The notes: generated by a model not told the origin, from the letters alone. 64,000 bases of DNA from Actinernus sp. WN-2022 (GCA_030867875.1 JAOWCC010001751.1:27272369-27336368); one strand, 5' to 3'; shown: positions 9,660 to 20,426, numbered from the stretch's first letter. A program made the numbers and translations.

Positions 9660-9930
9660 CAACCAGTGGTATCGAAGCTTATCGACCTCCAAACTCACAG
9701 ATTGAATTGCATTTATTTGGATTGTTCATAAGGTTGATACTGAGGATAAGGAATCAACACAGCAGCCTTAACGTTTCTGTATGACTTACACCAATACACC
9801 CAAATGATAAAGGATGCAACTAGGACCACCCAGATATCATCGACTCTGATTGATTACATTGCTACCAATAATCCATGCAAAGTCAATGCATCTGGAGTTT
9901 TGGACATTGGTGTGAGCGAGGTAAATATAT
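9660..9930 (+). pseudogene. LINE endonuclease-domain fragment
   Basis: Degenerate translation shows 'EAYRPPNSQIEL', then after frameshifts 'IKDATRTTQISSTLIDYIAT' and 'ASGVLDIGVSE'. These correspond to the YRPP, the 'TR...TLID' and the 'SGVLDIGxSDH' motifs of the APE-type endonuclease of CR1/L2 LINEs. The catalytic Asp/His at the end is replaced (SE). Frameshifts and stops make it a dead fragment. Confidence 0.6.
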
Positions 9931-10555
9931 AAACATTTACCTCTCTTTCGACCGTATCATGACAAGCATAAACGGTCATTTCCTCACACACTAACTGTAC
10001 AGTACGAATGTAAGGCGATGTGACGTCAAGACACGTGACACTAACAAATCTTAGTAAAACAGGCTGGGGGAGGGAGACAAGGGAAGAATTAGGGACTTGT
10101 CATTTATTAGAGGGGGAAGGCTCAGGTTGATTTTTAACCATGCATAGTTTCTCATAACACGGAGCACTATCATGTTCCCACGGAATTATGCTCTCGAACA
10201 CTACGATATGTCCCTTGTGCCTAAACTGGACGAAGTCCGTGGATTTATGTTATTGTCAAGAGCAGCATGGCCGTTAATAACGCTTGAACTATACCATTTA
10301 TTAGAGTAGCATATAGTGTATTAAAATGATTAGTGTTAATTGTAAGTATAGAGTATTATATTAGTAATTAATTAATTAATACGTTTCTAGTAGTTTTAAA
10401 TAGAGTTTTTTTGTATTCTTTTTATTCCTGTAAAGTTACACAATTCAGTCTTTTTTAACTGCGATGTAACGTTTTTAATAAACGATCTAACATCCCCTCT
10501 CCAATTTGCTGCAGGAAATATTGCATCCCTCCTTTATATTGATACACAAATATAT
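9931..10555. other. Non-coding stretch
   Basis: AT-rich. A short plus-strand stretch near 10150-10275 could be read as decayed LINE sequence, but I cannot support that. There is a repeated TAAT/AATT run near 10361-10381. Confidence 0.35.
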
Positions 10556-10559
10556 GTGA

Positions 10560-10920
10560 CCACTCCCAATTAAATCCTGCTCGAATGTTTTAACCCCGGC
10601 TTCCCTTTTGTATCACATAAAAACTAATGACCCTCCCTCTGTGTTTAATGTTAGAGATGTTGACCAGGTATTCTTCTTGCTTGTGGTCTGTTTTGAATAC
10701 TCGATAAGTTGTAAGTTTATTACTTTGTGCCGAATATCTGCGTTGATCATTATGAATTTCCTCAATCCAAGTTTGAAGTTCAATGTCACAATGCCTTTGT
10801 TTCATATGTCTAATAATTAGTTTCAATCAATAAGCGTTTCAGTTGTGTTGTTGTTTTCATGCCAAATATAGCCATACCCCATTCTCTCGATTACGTATTT
10901 GACTTTGTATCTCTCCCCCT
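10560..10920 (-). pseudogene. LINE ORF2 C-terminal fragment
   Basis: The minus strand reads 'MGYGYIWHENNN', then 'KQRHCDIELQTWIEEIHNDQ', 'LTTYRVFKTDHKQEEYLVN' and 'NIKHRGRVISFY'. This matches the general pattern of the region after the RT domain in several aquatic invertebrate LINE families (a 'W...EI...Y...K...YL......F/KHR' series). Stops and the loss of the expected Cys-rich end show it is a fragment. It belongs to a different LINE lineage from the one at 18853-21155. Confidence 0.5.
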
Positions 10921-11149
10921 CTAATAAAGTTCCTTAGAAAATTTCTTCGCGGTTTTCAGAATTCTTACAAACCCTTAACTTAAAAATATCATTTCTGAGT
11001 CAAAATACGTCTCCTTTACTGAAAGCCTATTTACGAATGGTGGCCACTTCTGAGCGATAATCATTACGTTGTACCCGTTTAGGCTTGTTAATGTCACTTA
11101 AGGCATTATTCAAACCAGACCTCATGAAATTCAAAGCTCCCAGACTCCT

Positions 11150-11340
11150 TGCCTTTTCATAAAAGATTTACAACAAAATTAGAAGCGTTGCAGGCTTTAC
11201 AACTGGGAACTGATAAGAGCTCTCCTCGTAAGACGTCGTCGCTCAGTAGCGGCCGCCATTTTTAGAAGGGCTTTTTCTCTCACATTTATAATCGGCATTC
11301 ATTCATTTGTAAACCGACTAAATCCCCAGGATAACAACTA
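11150..11340 (-). repeat. Outer segment of the inverted gene duplication (partner 57490-57622)
   Basis: Read on the minus strand, 'GTGAGAGAAAAAGCCCTTCT', 'AAAAATGGCGGCCG', 'GAGAGCTCTTA' and 'GTTCCCAGTTGTAA' recur in the same order at 57510-57585 on the plus strand. It lies just beyond the 3' end of gene A, and the partner lies beyond gene B. This suggests that the inverted duplication reaches at least this far. Confidence 0.65.
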
Positions 11341-11380
11341 CTTCGTACCACACTTCGCCAATATTCAAAATACGTTAAGA

Positions 11381-12190
11381 TTACCTGAATATTGGAATGG
11401 GAAAGGAAAACAATTTGTAATCCTTCAGATACTTCTTAACTACTTTTCGGAGCAATTTTTTTGGTAGGCTACTAAGAATTTCTGCATAAGATCTAGCGAC
11501 GTGTTTGGCGCTATCGTAATAATATCGCTGCTGAATCGGAAAGTGCACTTTGTGCTGAACGTTCAACTGGCGCAAAACGTGTTTGGCGTCTTCTTCCAAA
11601 TTATGAAACGATCCAATGAAGTTGTACGACATGGCACAGGGTTGACAAAGTTGATAAAACGGCAGCCAGTGTTCGTTCATCTTGGTCAGCTTTTCATCTA
11701 CGAGATATCTAAAGAATTCCGTTAATTTGACATCGTCGCCTTTATTCGTACGCTGCTTTGAGCTCTTGCGGTATTTTCTCACGATTTTCTGACCAAATAT
11801 TTTATGGAATTTGCTATTGTTGTCCTGAAATTTATTCATGTACGCAGAATACAAACGCTCCATTGGTTCTCTGACGAACATAAATTTGTAGTAGCTCTTT
11901 ATCCGACGCTCTATAGCTAGCGGTGGTAGGTCCTCTAGAAACGTGAAGTCTTTATGAATAACCTTCTTGATAAGGTTAGTGTCCTTAGCCCGTCCCTCGA
12001 GTACGATAAAGACCCGTTTCCAGTTGGCGCAAGCGACTTTTGGGACGTAGCAGAACAGGACTCTATGTTGGTCATCTACTATAATGTGTTTGGAGACTAT
12101 TTGCTTCTCTGGCGTCGTCAGTGAGGACCAGGACATCTGTTGGCCTGCGCATAATGTCTTGAGTTTAGCCAAACGGCCTTCACTGGTTAT
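11381..12190 (-). CDS. Carbohydrate sulfotransferase gene A, exon 3 (catalytic domain)
   Basis: Exon 3 of a HNK-1/chondroitin-type sulfotransferase (Sulfotransfer_2 family), a Golgi lumenal enzyme that moves sulfate from PAPS to a sugar hydroxyl. The acceptor sugar cannot be told. Visible motifs are the 5'-phosphosulfate-binding loop 'CYVPKVACANWKRV' (about residues 117-130 of the spliced protein) and the 3'-phosphate-binding 'REPMERLYSAY' (about 177-187). The exon starts after an acceptor ending ATCATACAG, reads ITSEGR before the conserved domain, and ends in TAA at 11381-11383. Spliced with 28618-28795 and 12836-12867 it gives about 339 residues, normal for the family. About 13 of ~264 residues differ from gene B exon 3 (54306-55115). 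Confidence 0.92.
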   Translation of the reverse strand: MTSEGRLAKLKTLCAGQQMSWSSLTTPEKQIVSKHIIVDDQHRVLFCYVPKVACANWKRVFIVLEGRAKDTNLIKKVIHKDFTFLEDLPPLAIERRIKSYYKFMFVREPMERLYSAYMNKFQDNNSKFHKIFGQKIVRKYRKSSKQRTNKGDDVKLTEFFRYLVDEKLTKMNEHWLPFYQLCQPCAMSYNFIGSFHNLEEDAKHVLRQLNVQHKVHFPIQQRYYYDSAKHVARSYAEILSSLPKKLLRKVVKKYLKDYKLFSFPIPIFR

Positions 12191-12603
12191 CTGTATGATA
12201 AAGAAATAACTAACGTTCTTTCAAATTGGTAGTAGAGGTCCTTCAAAACCATTTATAATTAATTTTAGGTCATATCTTCTATAGTTACATGCAGTAACCA
12301 ACTAATTAACCTCCTTTCCTATTCTAGTATGATTACCTGCAGGACCAAAACCTGTCTAATCACTATGACAGCATCGTGTGGTTTACAGATAAACACAAAA
12401 GATTTAGGCCAGATTTATACTCAACATATCTGCTTTACTGCTGAAGACTTCATTGGTAAGGACAGATTACAAAGGCTATCAAATAACATTTTTGTTTGGC
12501 AAAAGTATTGTCTGCCTGTGTTCGACATACTTCAAGACTCGACTATCATTGCACACGTGAAGTTGTTTCTTGCACAGGCAACACTTTTTTTGCCGGCACA
12601 ATA

Positions 12604-12753
12604 GACTATATCGCAACTCCGCCGTCGCAGTGCACTCTGGGATGGATATCTCAGTTTCCATTGTTAAATCCAAGATGGCCGCCCAACAACAACAATGGAA
12701 AATTGAGATATCCATCCCAGAGTACACTGCGACGGCGGGGTTGCGATATAGTC
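12604..12753. mobile_element. Fold-back MITE in gene A intron 2
   Basis: Two arms of about 62 bases, starting GACTATATCGCAACTCCGCC when read inward from either side, are near-perfect reverse complements around a short GGCCGCCC-containing loop. No coding content. It is absent from the homologous intron of gene B, so it inserted after the duplication or was lost with the segment replaced there. Confidence 0.8.
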
Positions 12754-12835
12754 CATGCCTGCAAGAAAGGGTACTGCACTAGTGCCTTGTCACATTGTTA
12801 GAAAATGGCGTAAATAATATCATTAGTATACTTAC

Positions 12836-12867
12836 CGAGGTTCTACCAGCAGTCAGCTTTGAAGAGT
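12836..12867 (-). CDS. Carbohydrate sulfotransferase gene A, exon 2 (32-bp microexon)
   Basis: A 32-base exon between an acceptor (TTTTTTCCCGGCAG) and a strong donor (GTAAGTATAC). It completes the phase-1 codon left by exon 1 and ends in phase 0, encoding 'SSKLTAGRTS' in the stalk between membrane anchor and catalytic domain. The same exon with 31 of 32 bases identical is at 48202-48233 for gene B. Conservation of both splice sites and phase in the two copies is the main evidence that it is a real exon, since it is too short to stand out as a reading frame. Confidence 0.85.
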
Positions 12868-12889
12868 CTGCCGGGAAAAAACGAAAATC

Positions 12890-13015
12890 AATTGTTGAAC
12901 TCGACTATCGCAAAATATTATGATGTGTTCGTGTCTCATGATATTTTGCTCAGCCTCGTTAAATAATTGCTTAATATTTTGCGATAGTCGCCGTACAATA
13001 ATTGTTTTATGATTC
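12890..13015. mobile_element. Small fold-back MITE beside exon 2 of gene A
   Basis: CGACTATCGCAAAATATTA and its reverse complement (19 bp) lie 12907-12925 and about 12971-12989, with imperfect extension outward (CAATTGTTG.../...CAATAATTG). A third inverted half-copy of the core (ATGATATTTTGCTC) is in the loop. It lies about 20 bases upstream of the exon 2 acceptor. Confidence 0.55.
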
Positions 13016-13149
13016 AACAAAATATAACATTACCTAAAATTCGAAACTGGAACTTCGAGTCATCAACAGCTCTGTAAATCAATCTGCCTTGTTTACCAAA
13101 CGGAGTGGTCAATAGTGTGCATGCTGCTCAGACCGTTATTTGCAATCAG

Positions 13150-13941
13150 TTATTTGAGGGTCTGAATGGGGTTAACTGACAACTGACGAACGGCCTTAAA
13201 ATAACTGTTAACTGACAAATGACAATTTTTTTAACTGTTTACTGACAAATAAAACTTAAAGTGCATATAAGCCCTGGCCAGTTATGTTTTTTTTAAAGGT
13301 TAGACCTTAAAAGGTAGGAAAAAAATTCCGAAATTTATAAATAAAAATGTTTTCAATATTTTTTTAGCGACTAAACTTCCAAATTTAGAATAATTTCTGC
13401 GCACATTCGGGGACTGGGACGACAATAAAACGTGACGTCATCAACAGAACTCGTCTCTTCGCGGATATAAAGCGTTGGCTTATTTGCAAAATAATTGAAT
13501 AGATAACCGAGAAAGATGATAATATTGCGCTAAACGTTTCGGAGATCTTTATTCGGCAAGGCCTTTAATGCAATGGCCCATCGAGCGTGTTCTGTTGATG
13601 ACGTCAAACTAGACCCAGTGCCAATTTCGTAAAGCGCTCTCGCGCGCTTGATTTTCGTCCACAGGCAACCCAAGACACGTTTTGGGGCAACTTTGAACGG
13701 CAAATACACCATCATGATGACAAATAAATCAAATCAACTTTCTATTCCGGAATCCTTTGTCTATGACCTCTAGTCTCTTCGTAAGAAATATAATTAGCCA
13801 GGGCTTATATGCACTTTAACTGTTAACAGACAAATTTGTTTTTTTGTGGGTCAAACATTGTAGATTTTCTCTAGTAATGATTAACTTAGGGCTAACTGAC
13901 AACTGACAAATGACCAAAACTCCATTCAGATCCTCTTATTT
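13150..13941. mobile_element. GAGGGTCTGAATG-family MITE with 6-bp TSD, interrupted
   Basis: The terminal repeat GAGGGTCTGAATGG begins at 13156 and its complement ends at 13935. The flanks are TTATTT at 13150-13155 and 13936-13941. Internal sequence is full of the word AACTGACA (TGTCAGTT on the other strand). A second member at 19466-19762 shares the termini, the internal words and a 6-bp TSD (TACTAT). This copy is enlarged by another element nested at 13258-13817. Confidence 0.8.
13258..13817. mobile_element. TIR element nested inside the 13.2-13.9 kb MITE
   Basis: A 21-base perfect terminal inverted repeat, AAAGTGCATATAAGCCCTGG plus C, lies at 13258-13278 and 13797-13817. The interior (including the 61-codon minus frame 13530-13715) shows no transposase. 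The target duplication is not clear. It is a non-autonomous DNA transposon of unassigned superfamily. Confidence 0.7.
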
Positions 13942-14119
13942 GCAGGCGAATTCGGAATGGGAGAGAGTCGAATGATAACTAGTCTCAACTTTGGCGCCAG
14001 AGAGATCGTATAAAGTGATTTTAGACGTCTTTAATTCATTTGGTCAATATGCTATGCTAGGATATTATTCCTAACGATAATCATAGAAATAATACAATCA
14101 TTAAATAATTAATTAATTA

Positions 14120-14595
14120 ATGTTCGGTATCTAGCGCATAGTTAATGGCATAAAAACCAGCCTATCTTATGTAATTTCGCTCAACTAGATTAAATTTTTG
14201 CGTACTAATTCGCGCAAATGAAGTTCAGGGGGGGGTTAAGGCGTTTTTTCTCGCTTTTTGCTTGGCCGAGCGGGGCCTGGGCAACTGGTTAACGTCAATT
14301 CTGTATTTCGGTGTTGAACGTGAAAACTTAGAAACCGATCAGTTTTGTCATGAATGACATTCCGGAGACATTTTGCTAACACAAATGGGTAAACCATTTC
14401 CAGGGGGAGTGGGGTAGGGAATAATTGTAATTTATAGCTTGGAGGTGTTAATGTTTGGTATGTTACGCTATGTTAACGGGAAGTAAAACTAGCCTATCAT
14501 ATGTAATTTCATCCAACTAGATTAAATTTTTGATGTAACCTTCGCGCAAATGAAGTTCAGGGGGGGTTAAAGCGTTTTGAAATTTTGATTTGCCT
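14120..14595 (+). repeat. Two tandem copies of a ~340-bp unit
   Basis: 'AGCCTATC.TATGTAATTTC', 'CAACTAGATTAAATTTTTG' and 'CGCGCAAATGAAGTTCAGGG' occur near 14159-14231 and again near 14493-14566 in the same order. Non-coding; G-runs of 7-8 follow each copy. Confidence 0.6.
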
Positions 14596-14754
14596 GTAAT
14601 TTCCCCCCCTGAACTTCAATATCTACCAAATTAAGAAGACCCCCTGAAGTTTAGTATGGTATACATTTTGGTGAAAATCCCATGTCTCTACGATGTTCCC
14701 TTCTACCCGTAAAAATCCATCGCCCTTTTCGTTTTGGGCGCAAAGCATGCTGGG

Positions 14755-15435
14755 ACAGTTTCATTTTAATATTTCCCTCTCCAGAACTGGATTAGATAAA
14801 GTTGCAGCGCTAAAATTATAGTTTTGGTACTAAATACCAAGAAAACAACATGGTGTTTGCAAATTTGGGGTAAGATATGCAAGCCCTGCAAAACTGAGGG
14901 GGGAGGGGTGGAAAATGATATGCATTTCCTGTTAATAACGGTGCCCTCCCCATTAAAAGTGTCTTGATTGAAGTTGCAGCTTTAAAATTTTAGTTTTGGT
15001 ACTAAACACGACGAACACAGCGTATTGTTTGCAAATTTTGGGTAAAATCTGCGAACCTTGCAAAACTGAGGGGGGAGGGGTTGAAAATGATATGCATTTC
15101 CTCATAATAATGGTGCCCTCTCCATTAAAAGTGTCTTGAATGAAGTTGCAGCTTTTAAATTTTAGTTTCGGTACTAAACACGATGAACACAACATATTGT
15201 TTGCAAATTTTGGGTAAGATCTGCGATCCTTGCAAAACTGAGGGGGGAGGGGTGGATAAGCATATGCATTTCCTATTAATGGTAGTACCCTACCCCATTA
15301 GAAAGGGATTGAATAAAGTTGCAGCATCAAAATCATAGTATTGGTACTAAACAAGACTAATACAACATATCGTTTGCAAATTTTGGGTAAGATCTGCGAT
15401 CCTTGCAAAACTGAGGGGGGAGGGGTTGAAACCAT
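14755..15435 (+). repeat. Four tandem copies of a ~180-bp satellite-like unit
   Basis: Each unit ends 'CTTGCAAAACTGAGGGGGGA' plus GGGG and contains 'GTTTGCAAATTTTGGGTAAG' and 'AGTTGCAGC'. Copies finish near 14908, 15080, 15256 and 15428. The minus-strand frames at 14953-15195 and 15298-15615 are by-products of the repeat and not genes. Confidence 0.8.
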
Positions 15436-15462
15436 TGTACGATTATCGTTAGCGGTATCCAC

Positions 15463-15464
15463 TT

Positions 15465-15513
<49 letters not shown>
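15463..15513 (+). repeat. (AAT)n microsatellite
   Basis: About 16 uninterrupted AAT/TAA triplets directly after the 180-bp array. Confidence 0.9.
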
Positions 15514-15522
15514 GCACAGCCG

Positions 15523-15640
15523 GTAATCATATGGTTTCGAGTTCAATTTGGAATTAATTCGCACAAGTATGTTTTTCAAATATTTGGAAAACATACGAGT
15601 GAGAATTGATCCCAAATTGAACGAGAAAACGTATGATTAC
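15523..15640. mobile_element. Fold-back MITE, ~118 bp
   Basis: Left GTAATCATATGGTTTCGAGT and right ...AACGTATGATTAC are complementary. The arms continue through TTCAATTTGGAATT/AATTGATCCCAAATTGAA and GTATGTTTTTC/GGAAAACATAC to a central AAATATTT. It abuts the microsatellite at 15463-15513. Confidence 0.75.
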
Positions 15641-15839
15641 TTATATAAATTTAAACAATTTTAATCTTATTTGTAATTGCACTGAATTACACTTTTTTTG
15701 CACTGAATTACTCTGACTTGAACTGCACTGCTCTTAGCCAATCAGAATTGAGAATTTTGTTAATTTATATGATTATAACATTAATGTTGTATTATCAGGC
15801 CGCGCAGTGCATTATGGATGGTATCGCGGGCTCATGTTA

Positions 15840-16985
15840 AGGACGGCGAGGAGAGGGCCTAACACTACAAGTAGTGGCAACCTGATGGTTTTTCCTCCTT
15901 CGGTGATCTCAAGCTCAGTCTTGCCCACCGGTTTGTTGAATACATGCGGAGGTTTGGTAGCTCAGAAGTGTTGAGTACCAACGTCTCATTCCCTTCCTTC
16001 AAGGCCTGAAATTGCTGCTCGACTGATTAAGGTGGAAGTTGCACCGGTGTCTATTTCTATAGTAGTAGCAATTCCATTCAGTTCCAGGGAACACTTATAA
16101 GATTGCACATATCCCTTTTTACTGGGTGAAGATGCTGTCTGATACAACTCTAGGTAATAAGAATCAAGAGATTGTCCACTGAATGTTTGGTGTCTTGCAG
16201 ATCTTGAATCACAAAGTTAGTATGCTTGTCATCACGTGATCTACATACCTTGGCGAAATGGTTTTTTCTTCTTGCATTCTCTGCACTCTTTACCCCTTGC
16301 TGGACATTTGGTGTTGCTTTCATGTGGCCAATTTCCCCCACAACCATGACAAATTGAGGACTGTTTCTTATCCTTCCTGCTATCAGGGTTTCTTTTTCCC
16401 GCTTGTATTGTTTATGGAAAATAGTTTATGTCTGTCAACATCCCCCGGAACCATTGAGGACACCATGACTTTTGCCTGAGCAGTAGCTGCCTCCAACGAA
16501 CGTCCATATCTCAACAGAGTCGCTAACTGTAGTTTCAGTTTTCTTTGTCTAAATCAGTAAACTCACAGTTTTTCGCCAGCTGCCTTAATCTCGCTGTGAA
16601 CCTTTCCAAGGTTTCTCCCGGAGCCTGACTAGCTTGTCCGAAAATATATATCTAGCTCGTACTCCACGTTACGATTTGGCGCGAAATACGGTTGTTCAGT
16701 CTCTTTATCACTATGTTCCAGCGACATGTTAATCTCAAAAACTTCCTCTCCAGCGTAGTAAATAAAGCAGGACGGCCTTTTTCCTCTCATCGTGGGAGAT
16801 ATTTTGAGCTATTAAATAATTGTCGAGGCGAGCAACCCACTTTTGTCATCTGGTTGCCGCCGAATCGCTCGGAGTTGGTTCGAAAGGCTTCAAGCTGTAC
16901 TGTGGCGAAGTTCCCTATCCTCAGTTGAACTTGCTACTCGGATGCCAAAACGTATCCTCGTCGCCAATTGTTGAGTCTTATTCAA
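15840..16985 (-). pseudogene. Gypsy-type gag-protease fragment (element 1, inverted half)
   Basis: The minus strand carries a decayed LTR-retrotransposon 5' half. Near 16960-16985 a TTGGCGACGAGGAT sequence resembles the primer-binding/leader region of Gypsy elements. It is followed by gag-like translation ('EAFRTNSERFGG...'), then two zinc-knuckle-like arrays around 16250-16365 ('CHGCGG..PHESNTKCPA' and 'CRECKKKNHFAKVC'). The aspartic protease is recognised by 'IEIDTGATSTLI' with the catalytic DTG at about 16043-16051. Several stops and frameshifts break it. Its orientation is opposite to the RT-RNase H part that begins at about 17100, which fits an internal inversion of one element. Confidence 0.75.
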
Positions 16986-17099
16986 CTGTTAACTAGTTAT
17001 CTTCAATAAAACTAAACATACGAAGACCCGTGTACAAACAAGTGTTTCCAAAAACGTCCGCCCCACGTCGTGAACCAAACCTACTAGAAAGAGATTTAC

Positions 17100-18840
17100 T
17101 CGACAAGCTGCAAATAGACTTGGAATAGAGTATACAAAGTCAGCACAGAAAGGGAGTCGTATGAAGAGCAGTACACATATCTTTTTAAGCCAGAATTGGG
17201 TACCTTTATTGGAAAGAGTGTGAAACTTTGTGTTGACGCAGAACTACCTCCCAAGTTCATGAAGCCTAGAATAGTGTCTTTGGCACTTAGAGAGAAAGTG
17301 GACGCAGAATTGGAACGGCTCGAGCAAGAGGGAGTCATCAAGCCTGTAACATTTGCAGACTATGCCTCTCGTATAGTCCCAGTTCTCAAAGCTTCGGGGA
17401 AATCCGCATCTGTGGTGACTATAAGCTGACATTAGTTAATAGGGCGGTGAGGACCGATAGCAACCCAATACCAAACGTTGAGGATCTATATGCCAAGCTG
17501 TCTGGAGGCAAATACTTCACCAAAGTGGACTTAATTCAGTGTTAATTAAGCCATACATATCAACAGCTGACCCTTGATGAGGAATCTCAGCTTCTCACAG
17601 CAATTAATACAAACAAAGGACTGTTTGTATATACCAGACTTCCTTATAGAATCCTAGCAGCACCTGGGATCTTCCAAAGGACCACAGAACAAATTGTGTA
17701 TGGAGTACAGATGACAGCTGTTCACATAGATGACATTTTGGTTACAGGGAGAACAGACTAAGAGCACAATGCAAATCTGCAGGGGCTAGTTAGGCGCTTA
17801 GAAACAGCAGGTCTACGACTCAAAGGACTGAGAAAAATGTGTCTTCAAGCAAGATTCAGTTACATACCTTGGGCATGCATGTGATTGACGCACAGGGTAT
17901 TCATGCATCCTACTCTCCAGAGAAGGTACGAGCCATTAGGCTTACTCAACTACTATCAAAAGTTCCAGAAGAACCTAAGCACTGTGATAGCACCACTGTA
18001 CCAGTTGCTTCACCAAGATGCAAAGTGGATGTGGGGACCAACTCAGCAGAAGGTATTCGAAGAGTCGAGGATACTCCTTCAGTCACAGCATTTGCTAGTC
18101 CACTCTAATCCGGCACTGCCCCTCCTGTTACACTGTGACGCCTGCTGCAGTCTTGCAGGTGGTCTAACTGCTCCACCATATAGAGTCGGGGCAGTTCTAT
18201 TCCACAGGCTGGAAGATGTATCAGAGAGACCCATAGCATTTGCGTCGAGAACATTAACACAGGCTGAAAACCAGTACGCTCAGATTGAGAGAGAAGGTTT
18301 AGCACTAAACTTTGGAGTACTAAGTTCCATAAATACATTTATGGGCGCGAGTTTACAGTCAAGACGGACCACAAACCACTACTGGGTTTGCTGAAAGAGA
18401 ATAAAGCGATCTCTTCCATGGCGAGCTCCAGGATTCAGCGATGGGCATTAACATTAGCCAATTTAGTATCAATACTATCTAGAGTACCAGCCGGGGAATC
18501 AGATGGACAATGCAGATGGACTAAGTCGTTTACCACTGAACGAGATACCGAATCAGGTACCAACCCCAGAGGAGGTGGTTCTAACAATGACAACACTACA
18601 GTGTACACCAGTGACGGCAGAACGCATAGCCTTCTGGACGGCTAGAGATCCCGTACTTTCAGTTGTACAAAAGGCGGTGATGGGAGGGTAACTGGATAGA
18701 GTTGACGAACATCTGCTACCCTATTCTAGGCGAAAGGAAGAGCTCAGTATAGAAGATTTTTCAAAATTTTATCGAGGACTTTTGACGTGTGAAAACATTT
18801 AAGATCAGTTCAAGAACTCTCAGGAATCCCGCATGGATTT
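17100..18840 (+). pseudogene. Gypsy-type reverse transcriptase-RNase H (element 1)
   Basis: Fragments in all three frames give a Gypsy pol series: 'LREKVDAELERLEQEGVIKP' (about 17288-17347), 'IPNVEDLYAKLSGGKYFTKVDL' (after a frameshift, about 17470-17530), 'LPYRILAAPGIFQRTTEQ', and the catalytic box as 'HIDDILV' at about 17721-17741. The connection ('LLNYYQKFQKNLSTVIAPLY') and RNase H ('GAVLFHRLEDVSERPIAFAS', 'KTDHKPLLGLL', 'NADGLSRLPL') follow. At least four stops or shifts are present, for example the stop inside 'DLIQC*LSH'. The coding trace fades at about 18840, where a LINE begins; an integrase fragment in the same orientation resumes at 21170-21530. Confidence 0.85.
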
Positions 18841-19459
18841 CATATGGAATACTTAAATCAATCAAAAGGAAAAGTAAGTTGTATAGGTTGAAAATTAAGA
18901 TCACAACTGTAGAAAATATTAATCGTTTTCAACCGTATATCGTAATCACCTGAATCACTTAATTAGATATGCAAAAACACATTATAAAACTATGTTAGAA
19001 AAATCCCAAGGTAATTTGCGTGCCACCTGGGATATCATTACTGAAATTCTTAATAGAAAGAAACATAAATCACACTCAATATCTCTTTTAGAAACTATAA
19101 AGACAGAAAATAAATGGCATCTATTTTCAATAGTTTTTTTACAACAATCGGTCCCTCGCTCGCTAAAAAAACTTCCTACAATTGATAAATCATTTAAGCA
19201 TTGGATGAAGATAGCTTCAGGCTCTAAATTTAAAATGCAAACCATATCCCCTTATAGAGTTTTAGACAATATTCATGAAATAAATTGTTCTAAATCACCC
19301 GGTCATGAACATATTAACATTAAATATATACAATGCATAGCGAAGCTATTTTTCAGCCACTAAGTTCTATTTTCAACAAATCTCTTTTAACAGGCATTTT
19401 TACAGATCTTAAAATCCTTCGATACTGTCAATCATGAAATTCTTCTTCAAAAGCTTATT

Positions 19460-19768
19460 TACTATGAGGGTCTGAATGAGGGGGGGGGGGGGTCTACATG
19501 TCAGTTGTCAATTAAAATTTTGGCCATTTGTCAGTTAGCCCTTGTTAATCATTACTAGAGAACATTTACAATGTTTGACCGCAAAAAAACAAATTTGTCA
19601 GTTATCATTTATTTTTCGGTTGTCAGTAAAATATATCGTAATTTGTCAGTTGTCAGTTATTTTTCGGTTGTCAGTTGTCAGTAAAATATATCGTGATTTG
19701 TCAGTTGTCAGTTATTTTTAAGGCCGTTTGTCAGTAGTTAGTTAACCCCATTTCAGACCCTCTACTAT
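19460..19768. mobile_element. GAGGGTCTGAATG-family MITE, 297 bp, TSD TACTAT
   Basis: The terminal repeats GAGGGTCTGAATG (19466) and the complement of GAGGGTCTGAAATG (ending 19762) are flanked by TACTAT at 19460-19465 and 19763-19768. The interior is a run of TGTCAGTTGTCAGT words. It splits the RT domain of the LINE, so removing it restores the host reading order. Same family as the element at 13156-13935. Confidence 0.85.
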
Positions 19769-20368
19769 GCCATTGATGGAACGAAGCACAAATGGTTCAG
19801 TAGTTACTTACAAGAAAGGAAGTATGTCTACATGGTGAGAACTATGATTGTCTTCCCATTACTTGTGGTATTTCTTTTATACGTAAATGATGCTCAGTTT
19901 ATAATGAAATCGATACATCTCGTGCTTTATGCTTAACGATATGAATATTTTCTATCGTCACAAAAATATAAATTCATTATTTTCTCAATTAAATTTAAGG
20001 AGCCAGTCATGGGGGAGTTTAAGTTCTAGCCAACCGCTTAAGTATTAATTTGGACAAAACCTTTTTTTAAATCTTCACATCAAAACAAAAACCAAAACGT
20101 TTACAAAACATACATACCAACTTAAGTTTCTCTAACCAAGCTATATATAGAACGACTAGTACTAAATTTCTTGAAGTAAAAATCGATGAACATTTAAAAT
20201 GGATCTACATATTGATGACATATCAATAAAAATGGCAAAATCCATTGGAGTGGTTTACAAAGCCAGAACATTAGTTCCTTAACAAATCTATACTACAGTT
20301 TCATATACCAATATGTTTCATATTGTACATTGACCTGGGGAAGTAATTACCACTCAAAATTAAAACGT

Positions 20369-20426
20369 ATTCATGTTCAACCTCGTTCCCAGGGCAAGGG
20401 TCCTGGGAACGAGGTTGATTCGTGTT
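20369..20426. mobile_element. Ultra-short hairpin MITE (40 bp) with 8-9 bp TSD
   Basis: A 40-base insertion (20378-20417) consists of CAACCTCGTTCCCAG, a short loop and its complement. It is flanked by ATTCATGTT and ATTCGTGTT. It interrupts the LINE codons between 'KRIHV' and 'SQKRAI'. The same core (CTCGTTCCCAG) with an exact 8-bp TSD occurs at 39592-39641. An 8-bp TSD suggests hAT mobilisation. Confidence 0.75.
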
